Shown: piece by piece, positions 34,256 to 42,981 of the stretch
Layout of the letters: the number at the start of each line of letters is the position of its first letter
Numbering within the stretch: the first letter of the stretch is position 1
NCBI RefSeq assembly: GCF_913063105.1
Contig: NZ_CAJXYQ010000010.1
Span: 82,449-146,448 of the forward strand
Direction: 5' to 3'
DNA from: an uncultured Draconibacterium sp.
GTDB taxonomy: Bacteria; Bacteroidota; Bacteroidia; Bacteroidales; Prolixibacteraceae
DNA: 64,000 nucleotides
Notes under the pieces: generated by a model
What the model was told of the DNA's origin: nothing
Seen by the model: the letters and a program-made list of their open reading frames with translations, nothing else
Databases searched by the model: none
Translations under genes and position numbers: made by a program

Positions 34256-35425
34256 TTAGTCTTTTTGTTTTAGCCAGGGCAGACTAACCAAAATTGCCGA
34301 AACCAGGTAGATTAAACCCGCAAAAATTAATGCTTTGTTTAAACTTATATTGTCGGTAATCCAGCCCAGCAACGGCCCAATTCCGGCAAAAGCAATCCGA
34401 ATAACAAAATTGCGAACCGAAAGCATGGTGGCCCTTACTTCGCTGGCAGTGTGTTCGTTAATGTAATTTTTTAAAATAGGAGTTGCAATTCCACGTACCA
34501 GGTAAAACATAAACAGAAAAACAAAGCCCCCGTACGATACCTTAATTCCTGACAATATGTAACCAGCAGTGAGCAAAATGATAATGAATAGAATTGACCA
34601 CTTTTTTCCTAAAAATAGCTCAAATTTATAGGCAAATACGCTTGATATACCCACCGTTAGGTTTAGGGCTGTCCAGAATACACCAAACAATTCAACGGGC
34701 AAATCAATGGCTTTAAAAAAGGGTTGTACAAACCAGGCAAATGTTAAGGTGGCCGTTCCGGTAACAGCTGATAATAGAATGGCTACACGCAGGTTTTGGT
34801 TACTAATAAAAGTGTCGCGAATATTTTTAACTAACTTTTTTATGGAATGTACATGTTCGGTTGTATGTATTTTGGGTTCAACCATAGTTATTGCCACCGG
34901 AATGGCAAGAGCCGCCACCGCAAACTGAAAGTAAAATGGTGTACGAAAACTAATAGCGGCCAGCAGGCCGCCTATAACTCCGGCTATGGCCTCTGCAAAG
35001 TTGCCTGCCGAGGTAATCCGTCCTTCTTCCCGCACATATTTATTGGTTTTGTTATCGGCTTTTAAACTATCGTAAAGCATGGCCGAGTCGGCTCCCGAAA
35101 CAAAAGAATGTCCAATTCCAAGGATAATTTCGGCAATAACAAATGCCCAAAAACCATACGAGAAACTGTAAATCAGAAAACCGGCACTCCCCAATATGCT
35201 ACCCAAAACGAGCGTTTTTTTACGTCCCCAAACATCTGCCATCCAGCCCGATGGTATTTCCATGGTAACAATGGCAACCGAATAAATGGCTTTTAGTACA
35301 AACAATTCGTAGGTGCCCATGCTGTTGCTTTCTATAAAAAGCAGCATAATGGGCATAACCATATTAAACCATTTCGAGATTTTTACCAGGTAGAGCCGCG
35401 GTATGTTTTTGCTGAAGTTTGTCAT
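34256..35425 (-). CDS. Major facilitator superfamily transporter
   Basis: 389 aa, 12 predicted membrane helices in two halves. The loop 2-3 MFS motif is present as SGWMADVWGRKKTLVLGSILG (about residue 60), and GLLAAISFRTPFYFQFAVAALAIPVA lies in the fifth and sixth helices. It is a secondary transporter of unknown substrate. Single gene; -7-like box TATTTTTG at 35444-35437 on the reverse strand. Confidence 0.9.
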   Translation of the reverse strand: MTNFSKNIPRLYLVKISKWFNMVMPIMLLFIESNSMGTYELFVLKAIYSVAIVTMEIPSGWMADVWGRKKTLVLGSILGSAGFLIYSFSYGFWAFVIAEIILGIGHSFVSGADSAMLYDSLKADNKTNKYVREEGRITSAGNFAEAIAGVIGGLLAAISFRTPFYFQFAVAALAIPVAITMVEPKIHTTEHVHSIKKLVKNIRDTFISNQNLRVAILLSAVTGTATLTFAWFVQPFFKAIDLPVELFGVFWTALNLTVGISSVFAYKFELFLGKKWSILFIIILLTAGYILSGIKVSYGGFVFLFMFYLVRGIATPILKNYINEHTASEVRATMLSVRNFVIRIAFAGIGPLLGWITDNISLNKALIFAGLIYLVSAILVSLPWLKQKD

Positions 35426-35535
35426 CCGGTTAGCCGCAAAAATAGTGTTTCATTTCAATTTGCCGAGTATTTACCTATGCGCTTGTAATTATTAAGATAA
35501 AACACAAAAATGCTTTTAATTTGAAAGTAGAATTA

Positions 35536-35543
35536 TATTTTTG
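35536..35543 (+). promoter_or_regulatory. -7 box for asnA
   Basis: TATTTTTG, about 115 nt before the asnA ATG, which implies a leader of about 105 nt. No clear -33 box. Confidence 0.4.
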
Positions 35544-35657
35544 CTTTCACAGACAAGACAACTTAAAAGTATTAACCGCACATAATTGGTGCAGAAAATA
35601 TGAGGAGCCTGTGCATTTAATGAGGCATTCACATATTTTTCGTAAAAAAAATTTGTA

Positions 35658-36692
35658 ATGAAACTTACAATACCAGAAGGCTATCAGTCGGTTTTAGACG
35701 TGCAGCAAACCGAGCAGGCCATTAAATTAATTAAAGACTTTTTTCAGCAAAACCTTTCATCCGAACTGCGTTTGCGAAGAGTAACAGCTCCCTTATTTGT
35801 AAAACAGGGCACCGGTATTAACGATGATTTAAATGGGATTGAACGCCCGGTTTCTTTTCCGATGAAAGATTTAAACGAAACAAAGGCAGAAATTGTACAA
35901 TCGTTGGCCAAATGGAAGCGCATGGCTTTAGCCGACTTAAAAATTGAAAAAGGATTTGGGCTTTATACCGATATGAACGCTATTCGCCCTGACGAGGAAT
36001 TAACAAATATTCATTCGTTGTATGTAGACCAGTGGGACTGGGAACGTGTAATTGGAGCCGAGCAGCGCAATCTCGATTTTTTGAAGTTTATCGTGCGTAA
36101 AATATATTCGGCGATTGTACGTACCGAGTTTTTGGTGTGTGAAACATATAAAGAAATTGAAGCTGAATTGCCTGAAGAGATAACCTTTATCCATGCCGAA
36201 GAGTTGGCTGCAAAATATCCCGAGCTTACCCCTTTCGAGCGTGAAACCATTGAAGCTAAAAAACGCGGAGCTATTTTCGTTATCGGAATTGGTGGCGAAA
36301 TGCCAAATGGCGAAATACACGATGGCCGTGCCCCCGATTACGATGACTGGAATTCGCCAACAGTAAATGGCTGTAGAGGTTTAAACGGCGATGTTATTTT
36401 GTGGAACAATGTTTTAGACCGTGCTTTTGAAGTATCGTCGATGGGTATTAGAGTGGATAAGGCGGCTTTACTTGAACAGTTAAAAATACGAAATGCCGAG
36501 GAACGAAAAGAAATGTTGTGGCACCAAAAATTGTTAAACAACGAATTGCCATTAACCATTGGTGGTGGTATTGGACAGTCGCGTTTGTGTATGTATTTTT
36601 TGCGTAAAGCTCATATTGGCGAAATTCAATCGAGTATCTGGCCCGATGAGATGATTGAACAGTGCAAGGATACAGGTATAAACCTGCTGTAA
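35658..36692 (+). CDS. asnA: Aspartate-ammonia ligase
   Basis: 344 aa, class II aminoacyl-tRNA-synthetase fold. Landmarks: SSELRLRRVTAPLFVKQGTGINDDLNG at 32-59, RPVSFPMKDLNETKAEIVQSLAKWKRMAL, GLYTDMNAIRPDEELTNIHSLYVDQWDWE and the C-terminal GGGIGQSRLCMYFLRKAHIGEIQ (motif-3-like Arg). AsnA makes asparagine from aspartate and ammonium with ATP to AMP. It is transcribed alone and followed by tRNA-Arg. Confidence 0.97.
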   Translation: MKLTIPEGYQSVLDVQQTEQAIKLIKDFFQQNLSSELRLRRVTAPLFVKQGTGINDDLNGIERPVSFPMKDLNETKAEIVQSLAKWKRMALADLKIEKGFGLYTDMNAIRPDEELTNIHSLYVDQWDWERVIGAEQRNLDFLKFIVRKIYSAIVRTEFLVCETYKEIEAELPEEITFIHAEELAAKYPELTPFERETIEAKKRGAIFVIGIGGEMPNGEIHDGRAPDYDDWNSPTVNGCRGLNGDVILWNNVLDRAFEVSSMGIRVDKAALLEQLKIRNAEERKEMLWHQKLLNNELPLTIGGGIGQSRLCMYFLRKAHIGEIQSSIWPDEMIEQCKDTGINLL

Positions 36693-36760
36693 AAACAACG
36701 AGAAATCAGTAACTTATTAAGCGTATTGTGTTTTTTGCCGCTTATTTTAGATACTGAAAT

Positions 36761-36790
36761 TTGTTTTTTGAATTTTGATTTATACTTTTG
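36761..36790 (+). promoter_or_regulatory. Promoter of tRNA-Arg
   Basis: TTG at 36761-36763, 19-bp spacer, TACTTTTG at 36783-36790, about 20 nt before the mature tRNA. It matches the Bacteroidetes housekeeping consensus. Confidence 0.65.
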
Positions 36791-36809
36791 CACCGCAAAA
36801 TATAAGGCT

Positions 36810-36883
36810 GCCCCGGTAGCTCAGCTGGATAGAGCAACTGCCTTCTAAGCAGTAGGTCATGGGTTCGAATCCCGTCCGGGGTA
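36810..36883 (+). tRNA. tRNA-Arg (anticodon UCU)
   Basis: 74 nt folding as a full cloverleaf: acceptor GCCCCGG/CCGGGGT (first pair G-U), D arm GCTC...GAGC, anticodon stem ACTGC/GCAGT with loop CTTCTAA (anticodon TCT), variable region, and T arm ATGGG-TTCGAAT-CCCGT with discriminator A. CCA is not encoded. It is followed within 10 nt by a terminator. Confidence 0.97.
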
Positions 36884-36888
36884 CAAAA

Positions 36889-36923
36889 AGAGAGTTGAAT
36901 GGTAATTCAGCTCTCTTTTTTTT
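36889..36923 (+). terminator. Terminator of tRNA-Arg
   Basis: AGAGAGTTGAAT/ATTCAGCTCTCT arms (one G-U pair) with a GGTA loop and eight T. Confidence 0.9.
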
Positions 36924-37476
36924 GCCTATAAAGTGTGTGCATAAACCTATTGAAAATTAATGGAACAAAATAAAGGCTCAGGTAATGCGCCTTTATAAAA
37001 TGAAAAAAACCACTTTTAATTGTAAATGAATAATTGAAAAATGAGGGTAGGACTTTATGGACGCTTTTTGAAGATGATTGATATTTTTACAAACCCCTAA
37101 ACACAAAACCAATCAAAAAGTACGTCCTACCCTTATCATTTATCAATTTGTTTAGATTAGTAGATAAGTACTAAATCCACAAGCAATATATGAAAATAAA
37201 AGACAAAAGAGAGCTTTATTTCTTTTTTTTTACTGTAAAATTGCAGGTGATGTTTGTAAGTATTTAGTAGTGTGGCGTTTGGGAGTCTAAAAAAGTAAGA
37301 TGCTCACAGTTTTTTAAAAGCAAATAATGACTTTAAAGTCTGAAAAAACATACTGTTAAAGCAATAGGAAGGAGTAAATTAGTACAAACCAACGCATTGA
37401 ATGTTTCTGATTTGTAAAATGAAGATCACAAATATTTAACGAATGTGAATTTTATCTAAAATCATTCCAGATAAGC
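36924..37476. other. Geneless interval downstream of tRNA-Arg
   Basis: About 550 nt of AT-rich DNA with no credible ORF. Its only strong structure is the near-palindrome at 37032-37148. I saw no duplicated tRNA 3' end that would mark an integrated element. Confidence 0.6.
37032..37148. repeat. ~117-bp imperfect inverted repeat, MITE-like
   Basis: The outer arms align as AATTGA-AAATGA-GGGTAGGAC on the left and its complement on the right with small gaps; inner segments CTTTTTGA...TGATTG and CAATCAAAAAG also pair. It has no coding capacity. It could be a small non-autonomous transposable element, a remnant of insertion-sequence ends, or a long hairpin RNA. Confidence 0.6.
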
Positions 37477-37506
37477 TTGCTATTCTCAAAAATCAATCTA
37501 TATTTG
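37477..37506 (+). promoter_or_regulatory. Promoter of the Met leader and aspartokinase-like gene
   Basis: TTG at 37477-37479, 19-bp spacer, TATATTTG at 37499-37506. The start of transcription would be near 37511, about 15 nt before the leader ATG and 190 nt before the aspartokinase-like gene. Confidence 0.65.
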
Positions 37507-37527
37507 CCTTAAACAAATTCGGCAAGA

Positions 37528-37620
37528 ATGAACATTGATTCAAGAAATACAAATTCTTTTACTGCAGCAAGCTGCTGCAGTGCAATGTTTATGTCGTCTA
37601 TGTTTATGTCTATGCGCTAG
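37528..37620 (+). CDS. Met-rich leader peptide, putative attenuator
   Basis: A 30-codon ORF (ATG to TAG). It begins MNIDSRNTNSFTAA and ends SAMFMSSMFMSMR: five of its last eleven residues are Met. Spacing fits a leader ORF: about 15 nt after the inferred transcription start, inside the untranslated region of a Met-pathway gene. A perfect 8-bp hairpin (37562-37580) lies within the codons before the Met run, and a second hairpin begins at the stop codon. Inference: ribosomes slowed at Met codons when charged initiator/elongator Met-tRNA is scarce would change RNA folding and raise downstream expression. The peptide itself need have no function. Confidence 0.7.
   Translation: MNIDSRNTNSFTAASCCSAMFMSSMFMSMR
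37562..37580 (+). promoter_or_regulatory. Hairpin 1 in the Met leader
   Basis: CTGCAGCA-AGC-TGCTGCAG: perfect 8-bp GC-rich arms and a 3-nt loop, immediately before the Met-codon cluster; candidate polymerase-pause hairpin. Confidence 0.65.
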
Positions 37621-37653
37621 CCTTCAATCGATGGTCGGTCGTTGTTTGAAGGC
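37620..37653 (+). promoter_or_regulatory. Hairpin 2 in the Met leader
   Basis: GCCTTCAA/TTGAAGGC arms of 8 bp with an 18-nt loop. The first base is the last base of the leader stop codon, so a ribosome at the stop would block the stem. No T-run follows, so it is not a standard intrinsic terminator. Confidence 0.6.
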
Positions 37654-37703
37654 ATTCTGTACAAGCGTTAATTATTTCACAAAACAATTTTAAACTACAT
37701 TTT

Positions 37704-39023
37704 ATGTCGGATAAGGTTATTCGATTTGGAGGAAGCCATATAGGTAACCCAAAAGCATTAGCAAACTTACAAAGCTGGTTGAAAAACGATGATAGCAGAA
37801 CCTATGTTGTTGTTTCAGCTATCCCTGAATTGCTTCAGCTTATTAATTCAAAACTCGATTCGGTTTTTATTAAGGAATTGGACGAAGTTGAGTTAATAGC
37901 TGAATTAAGAGGATTTTACGAGCAGGTTACTGCAGCCGAAGCATCGGCAGCATTTAACCAATTGGCCAAACAGTTGAGTGGTTTACTAAAAGGCATCAGC
38001 CTGATTGGTGACTATTCGCCCGCATTAAGAGACCAGGTTTTAAGTTTTTCCGAAAAATTATCGGTAGAAATTTTAGCCGCAGTATGGTCGGGGGCCCATA
38101 TATTACTTCCTGAAGAAATTGGCTTGCTGGCTTCTTCCGACTTTGGTAATGCTACGTTTTTGTCGCTTAACACCTATGCAATCAGTCAATTAGAAAAAGG
38201 TGTCTACCTGGTTCCCGGTACCTACGGAATTACAGATTCTAATAAAGTGGTGCGAACCGGTAAAACTGCGGCTGATTATACTGCAGCTTTCTTTACACGA
38301 GAACTGGGAGTTAAAGCGCTTAAACTATGGGGGCTTGATAACGATTTTCAACGCGCCAACCCTGGCATTATAAATTCTCCTGAAATTATTGGTCGATTAA
38401 CTTATGCCGAAGCCAGTGAATTAGCCTATTTCGAGCACTACTCTTTTCATCCTCGAACAGTGGAACCGCTGGAACACGAACACATTCCAATTCAGGTAAT
38501 AGATGCTGCCTCGGCAGATGGAAAGGTGACCACAGTGATAAACACTGAAACCTGGGTAGAAGAGCAAATTGTAAAAAGTGTAGCCTGCACCGACGATATT
38601 TCGTTGCTAAAACTCGATGGTCCGGGTGTTGGATTAAAACCGGGTATTTTGGCAAAAGTAACTTCGCAGCTCAATAATGCCGGGGTAAACATTAAATCAG
38701 TTATTACTTCACAAACTTCAATTAATTTTATTTTAAGTGAAGAAAATGGTACGAAAGCCATGAACCTGATTAACGATCTTGGGTTCTCGGCAGTTACTGA
38801 TATGGCTGTAATTACCGATGTGGCACTTATTGGTATTGTTGGGCACGGGATGCAACAGGCCTATGGTGTTTCGGCCAAAATATTTGCTGCCGTAGCCAAT
38901 AATAAAATAAATGTGATGCTTAGCGGATCTGGAGCCTCCGATTTGGTAAGCTACCTGGTGGTGCATAAGGCAGACAAAGAAAAAAGTGTTCGCGAAATTT
39001 ACAAGGCTTTTTTTGGCGCTTAA
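37704..39023 (+). CDS. Aspartate kinase family protein with two ACT domains, catalytic motifs altered
   Basis: 439 aa with an amino-acid-kinase fold followed by two ACT domains (about 302-375: LKLDGPGVGLKPGILAKVTS; about 378-439: LIGIVGHGMQQAYGVSAKIF). Aspartokinases start with KFGGSS and have a GRGGSD nucleotide motif. Here the first is RFGGSHIG (Lys replaced by Arg) and the second, near residue 184, is RTGKTAADYTAAFF. The SEKLSVEILAA segment retains the conserved Glu. Aspartokinase activity is therefore doubtful; a regulatory role via ACT domains is possible. It is followed by metY and metA. Confidence 0.82.
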   Translation: MSDKVIRFGGSHIGNPKALANLQSWLKNDDSRTYVVVSAIPELLQLINSKLDSVFIKELDEVELIAELRGFYEQVTAAEASAAFNQLAKQLSGLLKGISLIGDYSPALRDQVLSFSEKLSVEILAAVWSGAHILLPEEIGLLASSDFGNATFLSLNTYAISQLEKGVYLVPGTYGITDSNKVVRTGKTAADYTAAFFTRELGVKALKLWGLDNDFQRANPGIINSPEIIGRLTYAEASELAYFEHYSFHPRTVEPLEHEHIPIQVIDAASADGKVTTVINTETWVEEQIVKSVACTDDISLLKLDGPGVGLKPGILAKVTSQLNNAGVNIKSVITSQTSINFILSEENGTKAMNLINDLGFSAVTDMAVITDVALIGIVGHGMQQAYGVSAKIFAAVANNKINVMLSGSGASDLVSYLVVHKADKEKSVREIYKAFFGA

Positions 39024-39106
39024 AAAATAGCTTCACCATTTATCGTCATCCAATCCGGTTAAAAAGGATGGTGGCACAAACAAGTTTCTAACTCAAAAAA
39101 TTATAA

Positions 39107-40411
<1,305 letters not shown>

Positions 40412-40418
40412 TTATACT

Positions 40419-40451
40419 ATTCACCTGCCGGCAATGTGCTGGCAGGTGAAT
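40419..40451. other. Very strong hairpin after metY without T-run
   Basis: TTCACCTGCCGGCA/TGCTGGCAGGTGAA, 14 bp with one G-U pair and a 3-nt ATG loop, beginning 8 nt after the metY stop. No run of T on either side; it may protect the mRNA 3' end or be a processing site. Confidence 0.75.
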
Positions 40452-40464
40452 TAAAAATATATGA

Positions 40465-40495
40465 CCAACATTGAACAAGCACCTCAATATGTTGG
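40465..40495. promoter_or_regulatory. Inverted repeat over the metA promoter region
   Basis: CCAACAT-TG and CA-ATATGTTGG arms, the last two bases before the -7 box TAATTTTG at 40497-40504. Its place between -33 and -7 suggests an operator for a dimeric regulator. Confidence 0.45.
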
Positions 40496-40496
40496 T

Positions 40497-40504
40497 TAAT
40501 TTTG
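40497..40504 (+). promoter_or_regulatory. -7 box for metA
   Basis: TAATTTTG, about 70 nt before the metA ATG. It gives metA its own transcription start beside any read-through from metY. Confidence 0.45.
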
Positions 40505-40573
40505 CAGCAACTAAGTGGGAGCAATATTAAATGCAGCACAGTTCCCAAAAAAAATAGCAAAACATAAAAAATT

Positions 40574-41491
40574 ATGCCATTAAATATTCCCGATAAACTT
40601 CCGGCAATCGAGATTCTTCGTGAAGAAAATATATTTGTCATGGATTTGTCAAGGGCAACGCATCAGGATATCCGCCCATTAAAAATTATTATTTTAAACC
40701 TGATGCCACTAAAAATTAGTACAGAAACCGATTTATTGCGTTTATTGTCTAACTCGCCTTTGCAGATTGAAATTGATTTTCTGAAAATTAAGGGACATAC
40801 GCCTAAGAATACACCATCAACGCACATGAAGGAGTTTTACCGGACATTTGATGAGTTGCGAAATAAAAAATACGATGGAATGATTATTACGGGTGCGCCG
40901 GTTGAACAACTCGAATTTGAAGAAGTAACGTATTGGGATGAAATGAAAGAGATACTAGATTGGGCCGAGCATCATGTAACTTCATCGTTATTTATTTGCT
41001 GGGCTGCTCAGGCTGCACTATTTCATTACTACAAAGTACCCAAATATCCGCTTGGCAAGAAAATGTTCGGAGTTTTCGAACACCGTTTGTCAAATGGTAA
41101 ATTGCCAATTTTCAGAGGTTTTGACGATGCTTTTTTTATTCCTCATTCGCGGCACACCGAAGTACGTAAAGCAGATATCGAAAAAATTGATGCGTTACAA
41201 ATTATAAGTTGCTCTGAGGAAGCCGGAGTATCGATTGTAAAGGCTAAAAACGGGCGACAGCTTTTTATCACCGGTCACTCTGAATATTCGCGACATACGC
41301 TGGACGAAGAGTATAAACGAGATAAGGCTAAAAATCTTCCCATCGAAATTCCGACCAATTATTACCCCAATAACGACCCCTCAAAAAAACCTGTTATGCG
41401 TTGGAAATCAACCGCCAACCTTTTGTTTTCAAACTGGCTGAACTACTACGTTTACCAGGAGACCCCCTACGATCTTGAACAAATAGATTAA
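40574..41491 (+). CDS. metA: Homoserine O-acetyltransferase of the MetA family (Glu111)
   Basis: 305 aa, with numbering that lines up with Escherichia coli MetA: catalytic Cys142 in FICWAAQAAL, His235 and Glu237 in FITGHSEYSRH. Position 111, in ITGAPVEQLEFEE, is Glu. In MetA proteins Gly at 111 goes with succinyl-CoA and Glu with acetyl-CoA, so this enzyme should form O-acetylhomoserine, the substrate of the MetY just upstream. Confidence 0.96.
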   Translation: MPLNIPDKLPAIEILREENIFVMDLSRATHQDIRPLKIIILNLMPLKISTETDLLRLLSNSPLQIEIDFLKIKGHTPKNTPSTHMKEFYRTFDELRNKKYDGMIITGAPVEQLEFEEVTYWDEMKEILDWAEHHVTSSLFICWAAQAALFHYYKVPKYPLGKKMFGVFEHRLSNGKLPIFRGFDDAFFIPHSRHTEVRKADIEKIDALQIISCSEEAGVSIVKAKNGRQLFITGHSEYSRHTLDEEYKRDKAKNLPIEIPTNYYPNNDPSKKPVMRWKSTANLLFSNWLNYYVYQETPYDLEQID

Positions 41492-41516
41492 GACGGATTT
41501 ATGAAGCTTGCTTATT

Positions 41517-41546
41517 TTTCAAATTTCTATTAAACTCGTAACTTTG
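41517..41546 (+). promoter_or_regulatory. Promoter of elbB
   Basis: TTTC at 41517-41520, 18-bp spacer, TAACTTTG at 41539-41546; ATG 41575 lies 28 nt later. Confidence 0.5.
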
Positions 41547-41574
41547 AGCTAAAATTTAATAAAACCGATAAAAA

Positions 41575-42222
41575 ATGAAAAATATAGCAGTAGTATTAGC
41601 TGGAAATGGCGTTTATGATGGAGCCGAAATACATGAAGCAACTTTAACAATGTTGGCTATTGCACAGCAAGGTGCAAACTACCAGTGTTTTGCACCCGAT
41701 ACCAATCAGGCACATGTTATTAATCACCTAAGCGGCGAGGAAATGCCCGAAACAAGAAATGTATTGGTAGAGGCAGCACGAATTGCCCGCGGAAATATTA
41801 AAGCACTGTCGGAATACAAGGCAGAAGAATTTGATGCGATTGTTTTTCCGGGAGGATTTGGCGCGGCCAAAAACCTTTGCACTTTTGCCTTTGACGGACC
41901 CAATTGTAAGGTTAATGCTGATGTGGAACGAGCTATAAAAGAAACCGTTTCAGCAGGAAAACCGATTGGTGCCTTGTGTATTTCGCCGGCACTTATTGCA
42001 AAAGTTTTAGGCGATGTACAACTTACCATTGGTAGCGATAAGGGAACGGCAGAGGCTATTGAAACCCTGGGGGCCAAGCATATTACAACTACACATGGCG
42101 AAATTGTTGTAGATGAAAAATACAAAGTTATTACAACGCCTTGTTATATGCTTGATGCTACTATTTCGCAAATAGCAGTTGGCGCGTCTAATGTTATTGC
42201 CAAAATATTGGAAATTGCCTAA
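41575..42222 (+). CDS. elbB: ElbB-type DJ-1/PfpI superfamily protein
   Basis: 215 aa of the ElbB group: VLAGNGVYDGAEIHEATLTMLAI at the start, DAIVFPGGFGAAKNLCTFAF near 90, and the nucleophile elbow GKPIGALCISPALIAKVLG with Cys about 136. E. coli ElbB is a glyoxalase-like enzyme once linked to isoprenoid synthesis. The active Cys and the family's Glu-His region (DGAEIHE) are present. Role here is not known beyond the family. Confidence 0.92.
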   Translation: MKNIAVVLAGNGVYDGAEIHEATLTMLAIAQQGANYQCFAPDTNQAHVINHLSGEEMPETRNVLVEAARIARGNIKALSEYKAEEFDAIVFPGGFGAAKNLCTFAFDGPNCKVNADVERAIKETVSAGKPIGALCISPALIAKVLGDVQLTIGSDKGTAEAIETLGAKHITTTHGEIVVDEKYKVITTPCYMLDATISQIAVGASNVIAKILEIA

Positions 42223-42247
42223 TTGATTTTATCCACCTTTACAGCTT

Positions 42248-42937
42248 ATGTCATCTATTCCCTATATTGATATTCACACACATCCGTACCGGAAAGAAAC
42301 CAATACTGTTACGGTACAGAATATTTTCCCGGGAGATGGTTTCGCTGCTTTTTCGGGTAGGAATTTCTATTCGGTGGGGCTTCATCCCTGGCATATTGGA
42401 ACAAAGGAAGCCAACAACGAAGCCCTGCAAATGGTGGAAGAAGCATTAGAGTTTGACCATGTTATTTTTGTAGGAGAAGCCGGGTTGGATAAAATAAATG
42501 GCGGCGACTTTATTGAGCAATTAAGGGTTTTTGAAGCACAGGCGGTAATGGCTGAGGAGTACCAGTATCCGTTAATTATTCATTGTGTTAAGGCCTTAAA
42601 CGAAGTTGTTGCATTGCGGCATAAAATGAATCCGGTAATGCCCTGGATTCTTCATGCCTACAACGGTAGCCTGGAAATAACAAAGCAACTGGTTTCAAAA
42701 GGATTCTTGTTTTCATTTGGTCAGAGCTTGTTCCGCGAAAACTCAAAAGCTCTTGACTCATTTAACTACCTGCCACTTGATAAAATATTTTTGGAAACTG
42801 ATGAGCTCGACCTTGAGGTGTCATCCATATACGAACGTGCGGCTAAATTAAAAAATATAAACCTGGAAGACCTGAAACGATCAATCTGGAAAAACTTTAA
42901 TCAAATAGAAAATTCTTTGTCGTCAGAGCGGTTTTAA
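42248..42937 (+). CDS. TatD family metal-dependent hydrolase
   Basis: 229 aa, short TatD type. IDIHTHPYRKE (HxH metal motif) at residues 6-16, FVGEAGLDKINGG (about 78, Glu ligand), YPLIIHCVKALNEV (about 110, His) and FLETDEL near 180 (Asp). TatD enzymes act as 3'-5' exonucleases or DNases in quality control. Only 25 nt after elbB, so the two are probably co-transcribed. Confidence 0.88.
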   Translation: MSSIPYIDIHTHPYRKETNTVTVQNIFPGDGFAAFSGRNFYSVGLHPWHIGTKEANNEALQMVEEALEFDHVIFVGEAGLDKINGGDFIEQLRVFEAQAVMAEEYQYPLIIHCVKALNEVVALRHKMNPVMPWILHAYNGSLEITKQLVSKGFLFSFGQSLFRENSKALDSFNYLPLDKIFLETDELDLEVSSIYERAAKLKNINLEDLKRSIWKNFNQIENSLSSERF

Positions 42938-42981
42938 GTACAAATTTGTTTCTTTGCCGCTTAAACAGAAAGCAAAAAAAT

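Noticed and set aside
35550..35660. Leader peptide controlling asnA
   Set aside because: Short ORFs exist (one reads MRHSHIFRKKNL), but they are not enriched in Asn or Asp and no clear paired hairpins are present.
36810..37476. Integrated element using the tRNA-Arg 3' end as attachment site
   Set aside because: No second copy of the tRNA 3' end and no integrase gene found within the window.
40531..40557. Leader peptide before metA (8 codons)
   Set aside because: It reads MQHSSQKK with no Met run; chance ORF in AT-rich leader.
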